From Tannerella sp. (GTDB lineage: Bacteria; Bacteroidota; Bacteroidia; Bacteroidales; Tannerellaceae): a stretch of DNA of 10,556 nucleotides. The DNA is taken from positions 1-10,556 of the forward strand of contig JAITDQ010000296.1 of the NCBI GenBank assembly GCA_031282485.1, read 5' to 3'. The notes beneath the pieces are model-generated. The model was not told where the DNA came from. It did not search any database and worked only from the letters and a program-made list of their open reading frames with translations. Below, one piece after another: positions 6,562 to 10,556 of this stretch. Position numbers and translations under genes: made by a program. Position 1 is the stretch's first letter; every line of letters begins with the position of its first letter.

Positions 6562-7299
6562 ATGAATGATTTGGAACTGGAAACAAAAGTCAGGGAAAAA
6601 CGAAACAGGCGGACGAATGTGGAAATTAAAAAAAGCATATTTGATGCGGTTTTTCAGATTATTAAGGAAAAAGGGTTTACGAATCTTTCGTTTAACCTGA
6701 TTTCCGAATATTCGAACATCAATCCGATGACAATCAGCAAGCGGTTTAAGGATGTAAACGACCTTATCGAGCAGTTTATCGACAGATATGACTACTGGCT
6801 CGAATTTTTTACGGAAAACGAAGACGGCGAACCGACTAAGGAATCCTATCAGGAAACCGTCGAATCCGTCCTGGACGTTGTCTGGAAGAAGAAAGCCATT
6901 CAGCAGATACTTGCCTGGCAAATCATAGAGGATTCCGATTTTATTGATTCCCTGGCCGACAATCAGGGTGCGGCCATAAACGCTTTAACCGGCCGTTTTG
7001 CCGCCATGTTTGAAGGTTCGCCGTACGATATACGCGTGATAACGGCCATTCTGCTCGCCGCCGTATTTTATATTTCGGCGTATAAAAGGAAATCGTCCGT
7101 GTGCGGCCTTGATTTAAAAGGACATGTCGGGAATTTCAGGCTGCTTGAAGGAATAAATCAGATATCGGATCTGGTTTTTGAAAAAGTATCGAAAACGAAA
7201 GAAAAAGAAACGGCGCGAAAACTGCTGGAATATGGCGACAGTATGGAAAAAATTAAACATATCACAGGGCTTAGCGAAGAGGAAATAAAGAATTGCTGA
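6562..7299 (+). CDS. TetR-family-like transcriptional regulator
   Basis: A 245-residue helical protein. Residues about 19-66 look like a TetR N-terminal helix-turn-helix: a basic lead (REKRNRRTN), helix IFDAVFQIIKEKGFTNLSF, then LISEYSNINPMTISKRFKD as the turn and recognition helix. Residues about 68-205 would form the ligand/dimerisation domain, with the hydrophobic helix VITAILLAAVFYISAY. The tail is distinctive: a Lys/Glu-rich stretch followed by YGDSMEKIKHITGLSEEEI, a small motif of the type seen at the ends of Rpn/PD-(D/E)XK-like proteins. The neighbouring palindrome and divergent thioesterase gene suggest local control of one or both genes; the ligand is unknown. I found no feature linking it to biotin. 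Confidence 0.75.
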   Translation: MNDLELETKVREKRNRRTNVEIKKSIFDAVFQIIKEKGFTNLSFNLISEYSNINPMTISKRFKDVNDLIEQFIDRYDYWLEFFTENEDGEPTKESYQETVESVLDVVWKKKAIQQILAWQIIEDSDFIDSLADNQGAAINALTGRFAAMFEGSPYDIRVITAILLAAVFYISAYKRKSSVCGLDLKGHVGNFRLLEGINQISDLVFEKVSKTKEKETARKLLEYGDSMEKIKHITGLSEEEIKNC

Positions 7300-7353
7300 T
7301 TTTCGTTTGCGGGAATATCGCCTTGATGCCGGACAATTTTCGGATATTTGACT

Positions 7354-7361
7354 TATTTTTG
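7354..7361 (+). promoter_or_regulatory. -7 promoter box for the oxidoreductase gene
   Basis: TATTTTTG fits TAnnTTTG and lies 49 bases upstream of the preferred ATG at 7411. It makes the longer in-frame start at 7348 implausible because that codon precedes the promoter box. A short inverted repeat, TCTCC/GGAGA (7364-7368 with 7375-7379), follows in the expected leader. Confidence 0.5.
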
Positions 7362-7410
7362 CGTCTCCATAACAGGAGATAGATTTTGTTGTTTATTAAC
7401 TTTATTTTTT

Positions 7411-8409
7411 ATGAAAAAAATACGTGTTGCTATTATTGGGTTCGGGTTTATGGGAAAGACCCATGCAAAAAATATTCTCAACAGCGATTTGATGGAATTA
7501 TGTGCAATCGTCGACAGCAGGATAGGTTCCGCAAATCAGGTTTCCGGTAACATGGATACGGGGGAGATTCCCCCGGAAAAGCTTGCCGGAATCCACAAGT
7601 ATGACAGCCTTGAACGTTGCTTCGAGGAAGAATCGCCGGATGCCGCGTTTGTCTGTGTTCATACTTTATCGCACTGTGATATCGCCATGAAAGCGTTGAA
7701 ATACGGGCTTCATGTTTTTATAGAAAAGCCTTTCGTGCTGAAAGTGGAGGAAGGCGAGGCGCTTATTGCCGAAGCAAAACGCCGGAACCGCACTTTGTAT
7801 GTGGGTCATGTGGTGCGTTTCATGCCGGCGTACGTGAAGTTGAACGAACTGTACGGGAGCGGTGTTTACGGCAAATTGAAGTTTGTTTCCGCAACCCGGT
7901 TTTCCGGCGTTCCGAACTGGGGCGAATGGGACAAACTCCGAAAAGATTTCGGTTCTTCCGGCGGCGCTTTATTCGATTTGGTCATTCACGACATAGATTT
8001 TCTCCGGTATATGCTGGGGATGCCCGACGGGATAGAGTCGAAGACGATGCCGGGCATATTAAGCAATCACGACTATGTATCCGCCTTTTGGCGTTATAAT
8101 GACAAGGATGTTTTTGTGAAAATAGAAGGCGGACTTAACTTCCACAGCCGTTTTCCTTTTGAAGCCACATTCAAAGCCTCGTTCGAGAAAGCTTCGGTCG
8201 TATGGTCATCGTCTGCCGGCCTTGAGATGAAGATTGCGGATAATGACCGTCTTCAAACCGTGGTTCTCGGCGATGCAAATGAAGGATACACCGTTGAAGA
8301 CGAAGAGTTTGCCACCCGTATTATCAATCATGAAGCTCCCGCAAGCATGGCGGAATCCGCTCTTGATACGGTCAGATTGTGCCACAGACATATTGACGGG
8401 GCGCCGTAA
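7411..8409 (+). CDS. Gfo/Idh/MocA-family NAD(P)-dependent oxidoreductase
   Basis: A 332-residue protein of the glucose-fructose oxidoreductase / inositol dehydrogenase family, which oxidises or reduces sugars and related polyols with a nicotinamide cofactor. The N-terminal Rossmann fold has VAIIGFGFMGKTHAKNIL (6-23, GxGxxG) and the family EKP motif at 105-107 (VFIEKPF). The C-terminal domain carries GGALFDLVIHDIDFLRYML (184-202), including H193, the family's usual catalytic-region His. The substrate cannot be told from sequence. ATG 7411 gives the standard start MKKIRVAIIG; an in-frame ATG at 7348 adds 21 residues that look untranslated. The gene stands alone with its own promoter box; no clear terminator follows. 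Confidence 0.92.
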   Translation: MKKIRVAIIGFGFMGKTHAKNILNSDLMELCAIVDSRIGSANQVSGNMDTGEIPPEKLAGIHKYDSLERCFEEESPDAAFVCVHTLSHCDIAMKALKYGLHVFIEKPFVLKVEEGEALIAEAKRRNRTLYVGHVVRFMPAYVKLNELYGSGVYGKLKFVSATRFSGVPNWGEWDKLRKDFGSSGGALFDLVIHDIDFLRYMLGMPDGIESKTMPGILSNHDYVSAFWRYNDKDVFVKIEGGLNFHSRFPFEATFKASFEKASVVWSSSAGLEMKIADNDRLQTVVLGDANEGYTVEDEEFATRIINHEAPASMAESALDTVRLCHRHIDGAP

Positions 8410-8450
8410 GCGCAAACCGTATTATTGTGACGCCCGTTACCGGACGTAAA

Positions 8451-8549
8451 TCAATCGGTCGCAAATTCGGTCGGTTCGCAGTCGTCCATGTCGTCACCGG
8501 CGAAAGCCGACCCTGCAAACAGGAAAAAAACGATGATTACATTGCCCAT
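8451..8549 (-). other. Possible short secreted peptide frame, or gene remnant
   Basis: This 32-codon frame opens MGNVIIVFFLFAGSAFAG and continues DDMDDCEPTEFATD. It looks like a signal peptide with an AFA cleavage site and a short acidic tail. It lacks the usual positive n-region, and the same frame continues upstream through the whole minisatellite without a stop. It could be the remnant of an exported protein gene, the C-terminal hydrophobic end of a repeat-encoded protein, or chance. The rest of 8410-8545 holds no gene or convincing terminator. Confidence 0.15.
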
Positions 8550-8965
8550 TGTTTTGAAACAGGGCGTGATTATTTCGGCGTAAGCGATGATTGTTTTGGA
8601 GTAAGATGCAATTGTTTCGATGTAAGCGACGATTGTTTTGATGTTAGATGTCTTTGTGTCAGTGTAAGCAACGATTGTTTTGAAGTAAGATGCCATTGTT
8701 TCGATGTAAGCGATGATTGTTTTGATGTAAAGTGCCATTGTTTCGATGTAAGCGATGATTGTTTTGAAGTAAAATGCCATTGTTTTGATGTAAGCGACGA
8801 TTGTTTTGATGTAAGATGTCATTGTGTCAGTGTAAGCAATGATTGTTTTGATGTAAGATGCAATTGTTTCAATGTAAGCGACGATTGTTTTGAAGTAAGA
8901 TGCAATTGTTTCGATGTAAGCGACGATTGTTTTGAAGTAAGACATAATTATTTTGAAGTTGCATC
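8546..8965. repeat. Minisatellite of twenty 21-bp units
   Basis: Twenty head-to-tail 21-base units share a core like ATTGTTTTGATGTAAG, with no spacers, so this is not a CRISPR array. Units alternate between two types: one ends in GCGA and often has TTTCGATG, the other ends in GATG and often has TTTTGAAG. This gives a 42-bp period. Two variant units with TGTGTCAGTGTAAGCAA (about 8651 and 8819) lie 168 bases apart, so a larger block was probably copied. The outermost units are degenerate. Because 21 is a multiple of three, four of six frames stay open. The plus frame gives Cys-rich DCFDVSD/DCFDVRC heptads, and one minus frame gives SYFKTIV/AYIETIA heptads. No start signal, ribosome site or family supports expression, so I read it as non-coding. 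Confidence 0.93.
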
Positions 8966-9092
8966 CTGCCCGGGCGGCAGTGTGAACAGTAAACTTTGTT
9001 CCCCCGCCTGAAAACGCCAAGCCGCCAAAATACCCTGTACGACACTCGCGGATTTGCAAAAAAATTTCGCCGGTTTTTCCGGGAATTAAAAA

Positions 9093-9134
9093 TTATGCGG
9101 TGAAAACAGCATCTATTCACCGCATAAAATGCGG
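9093..9134. promoter_or_regulatory. Overlapping inverted repeats upstream of the Fic gene, candidate operator
   Basis: TTATGCGGTGAA (9093-9104) and TTCACCGCATAA (9116-9127) form a perfect 12-bp inverted repeat with an 11-base loop. The second arm also pairs with ATGCGG at 9129-9134, as CCGCAT, AAA, ATGCGG. Three arms thus share one core, ATGCGG, and only one pairing can form at a time. The array ends 11 bases before the -7 box at 9146, so it spans the -33 region. It suits an operator, perhaps for the winged helix of the Fic protein (inference). No T-tract follows, so it is not an intrinsic terminator. Confidence 0.55.
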
Positions 9135-9145
9135 AAAATATTTTG

Positions 9146-9153
9146 TATATTTG
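9146..9153 (+). promoter_or_regulatory. -7 promoter box for the Fic gene
   Basis: TATATTTG fits the Bacteroidetes consensus exactly and lies 18 bases before ATG 9172. It supports that start over the in-frame ATG at 9100, which precedes the box and lies inside the inverted repeat. Confidence 0.6.
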
Positions 9154-9171
9154 CCGCAAAATCCGTTTGAT

Positions 9172-10269
9172 ATGGCACAGTATATTTATCAACACGAAAA
9201 TTGGACAACGTTTATCTGGGATTACAGCAGAATTGCCATTGTACTCAGTGAAGTCCGTCATTTACAGGGCAAATTATTGGGAACAATGAATGCCTTGGGA
9301 TTTTCTTTGAAATCTGAAGCAATGCTTGAAACTTTGACACTTGATATTATGAAATCATCTGAAATAGAGGGTGAAAAACTAAATCGTAAACAGGTTCGGT
9401 CTTCCATTGCAAAGCGTTTGGGCATGGAAACAGGCGGACTTGTTTCTATTGACAGAAACGTGGAAGGCGTTGTTGAAATGTTACTTGACGCGACTCAAAA
9501 TTATTCGCAAGATTTAAGCGAAGACCGGCTTTTCGGCTGGCATTCGGCGCTTTTCCCGTCAGGCAGAAGCGGAATGTATAAAATTGAAGCCGGAAAGTAT
9601 CGTACAGGAGAAATGCAAGTGATTTCCGGCGCAATGGGGCAGGAAAAAGTCCACTATGAGGCCGTTGAAGCAAAAAATGTAAAAACGGAAATGGATAAAT
9701 TTATAAATTGGATAAATGAAAAATCCCAAATGGAATCAGTCATAAAATCTGCTATCGCTCATTTATGGTTCGTAACAATTCACCCGTTTGACGATGGAAA
9801 CGGACGTATTGCAAGAGCCATTTCCGATATGCTGTTAGCCCGCAGCGACGGCAGTTCACAGCGATTTTACAGCATGTCAAATCAAATCCTTAAAGAGAGA
9901 AAAAAATACTATTCCGCATTGGAAAAAACTCAACGTGGCGGCAATTCGGACATAACGCTCTGGCTGCACTGGTTTCTTAATTGCCTGAAAAATTCGTTGA
10001 TTAACAGCGAAACTGTTCTTAAAAGCGTGTTTCGCAAAGCGGATTTTTGGGAAAAGCATAAGAATACGCCGCTCAATGAACGGCAACGATTGATTGTTAA
10101 CAGGCTATTTGATAATTTCTACGGCAAACTTACATCCTCGAAATGGGCAAAAATGACGAAAACTTCTCCCGACACGGCTTTACGCGATATTAAAGACTTA
10201 ATTGAAAAAGGAATCCTGCAACAGGAAGAAGCAGGCGGAAGAAGCACGAATTATACATTAAATAATTAA
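9172..10269 (+). CDS. Fic-domain protein with N-terminal inhibitory motif and C-terminal winged helix
   Basis: Fic proteins usually transfer AMP (or another nucleotide moiety) from a nucleotide to a target hydroxyl. In this 365-residue protein a Fic_N-like helical region covers about 1-110, the Fic core about 115-270, and a winged-helix-like domain about 300-365 (LNERQRLIVNRLF to GGRSTNYTL). The active-site motif H204-PFDDGNGRIAR is complete, with the flap near YRTGEMQVISGA. The inhibitory motif (S/T)xxxE(G/N) is present in cis as S62-SEI-E66-G67, which makes it a class II, self-inhibited Fic; no separate class I antitoxin is needed. The winged helix suggests DNA binding, possibly at the inverted repeats upstream. 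The DNA is more AT-rich than the biotin genes, hinting at separate acquisition. A small gene follows within a few bases. The target is unknown. Confidence 0.94.
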   Translation: MAQYIYQHENWTTFIWDYSRIAIVLSEVRHLQGKLLGTMNALGFSLKSEAMLETLTLDIMKSSEIEGEKLNRKQVRSSIAKRLGMETGGLVSIDRNVEGVVEMLLDATQNYSQDLSEDRLFGWHSALFPSGRSGMYKIEAGKYRTGEMQVISGAMGQEKVHYEAVEAKNVKTEMDKFINWINEKSQMESVIKSAIAHLWFVTIHPFDDGNGRIARAISDMLLARSDGSSQRFYSMSNQILKERKKYYSALEKTQRGGNSDITLWLHWFLNCLKNSLINSETVLKSVFRKADFWEKHKNTPLNERQRLIVNRLFDNFYGKLTSSKWAKMTKTSPDTALRDIKDLIEKGILQQEEAGGRSTNYTLNN

Positions 10270-10271
10270 TT

Positions 10272-10529
10272 GTGACAGATATGTGGGAAGACGATTATAA
10301 TTTGGATGTTGCATTGAGTGCCGTTTCTGCATTTCAAGCGATAAAAATAAAAGAATACATGAATGAGAATAATCCTGACAAAAAGCAAAAACTGAAACAG
10401 GAAATAAATATGATTCGTTTTGAAATTGACGCACTGTACAAAGAAGGTGAACTGCAACAATCTGTTATGGACAAGGTTTTCAGGTTATATGCCCCTTTAG
10501 TTAAAGCGTATGCAAAAAATCTTATTTGA
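10272..10529 (+). CDS. Small charged helical protein downstream of fic
   Basis: This 85-residue frame starts at GTG 10272, two bases after the fic stop; an ATG at 10281 (MWEDDYNLD) is equally possible and would give 82 residues. The protein is acidic at first, then rich in Lys/Glu helix formers (IKIKEYMNENNPDKKQKLKQEINMI region), and ends FRLYAPLVKAYAKNLI. It looks all-helical, perhaps coiled-coil, with no signal peptide or membrane segment. It carries no (S/T)xxxE(G/N) motif, so it is not a class I Fic antitoxin by sequence. Close spacing and similar AT-rich composition suggest co-transcription with fic and a possible partner or target role. I recognise no named family. Confidence 0.7.
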   Translation: MTDMWEDDYNLDVALSAVSAFQAIKIKEYMNENNPDKKQKLKQEINMIRFEIDALYKEGELQQSVMDKVFRLYAPLVKAYAKNLI

Positions 10530-10556
10530 TATAATCAAAAAAGGAATATTCGGAGG

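Noticed and set aside
7364..7379. Terminator at the TCTCC/GGAGA inverted repeat
   Set aside because: The stem has only five base pairs and no T-tract directly follows; it lies downstream of a promoter box.
8546..8965. CRISPR array
   Set aside because: Units are 21 bases and head-to-tail with no unique spacers between them, and no cas genes are present.
8427..9011. Plus-strand Cys-rich repeat protein of 194 residues
   Set aside because: The frame is open only because the unit length is a multiple of three; it has no promoter box, ribosome site or recognisable non-repeat domain.
9061..9090. Terminator at CCGG-TTTTT-CCGG
   Set aside because: The stem is four base pairs, the T run is in the loop, and no gene ends just upstream.
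10272..10529. Class I Fic antitoxin (FicA-like)
   Set aside because: The protein lacks an (S/T)xxxE(G/N) motif, the Fic protein carries its own, and class I antitoxins are normally encoded upstream.

Overview
The window looks like chromosomal DNA of an anaerobic Bacteroidales-type bacterium (phylum Bacteroidetes). Three things support this. Promoter-like boxes fit the Bacteroidetes -7 consensus TAnnTTTG (6341-6348, 7354-7361 and 9146-9153 on the plus strand, 6290-6297 on the minus strand). Shine-Dalgarno sequences are mostly absent. Biotin synthase and DAPA aminotransferase are fused in one protein, an arrangement known from Bacteroides.

Positions 230-5826 hold a five-gene, one-strand biotin operon encoding a complete pathway: bioB-bioA fusion, bioF, bioG, bioC and bioD. 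BioC methylates malonyl-ACP so that fatty acid synthesis can build a disguised pimeloyl chain. BioG removes the methyl ester. BioF makes KAPA, the BioA half makes DAPA, BioD closes the ureido ring to dethiobiotin, and the BioB half inserts sulfur. Genes overlap or abut, except at two junctions (bioBA/bioF and bioG/bioC). There a segment carrying the end of one gene and the start of the next has been tandemly duplicated and has decayed. A hairpin with a T-tract lies 27 bases upstream of the operon start.

Positions 5832-7299 hold a divergent pair: a PaaI-like hotdog thioesterase (minus strand, tail-to-tail with bioD) and a TetR-like regulator (plus strand). Their shared AT-rich spacer has a -7 box on each strand and a 10-bp perfect palindrome between them. 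Positions 7411-8409 encode a Gfo/Idh/MocA-family NAD(P)-dependent oxidoreductase.

Positions 8410-9171 contain no convincing gene. They hold a 420-bp minisatellite of twenty 21-bp units with 42-bp and roughly 168-bp higher-order periods, then an intergenic stretch with overlapping inverted repeats next to a promoter box. From 9172 the sequence becomes visibly more AT-rich. It encodes a Fic-domain protein with its own inhibitory motif and a C-terminal winged helix, followed closely by a small charged helical protein of unknown function. This last pair looks like an accessory module.

The most unusual observations are the two decayed gene-junction duplications in the biotin operon, the BioB half lacking one canonical auxiliary-cluster cysteine, the minisatellite open in four reading frames, and the three-arm inverted repeat at the Fic promoter.
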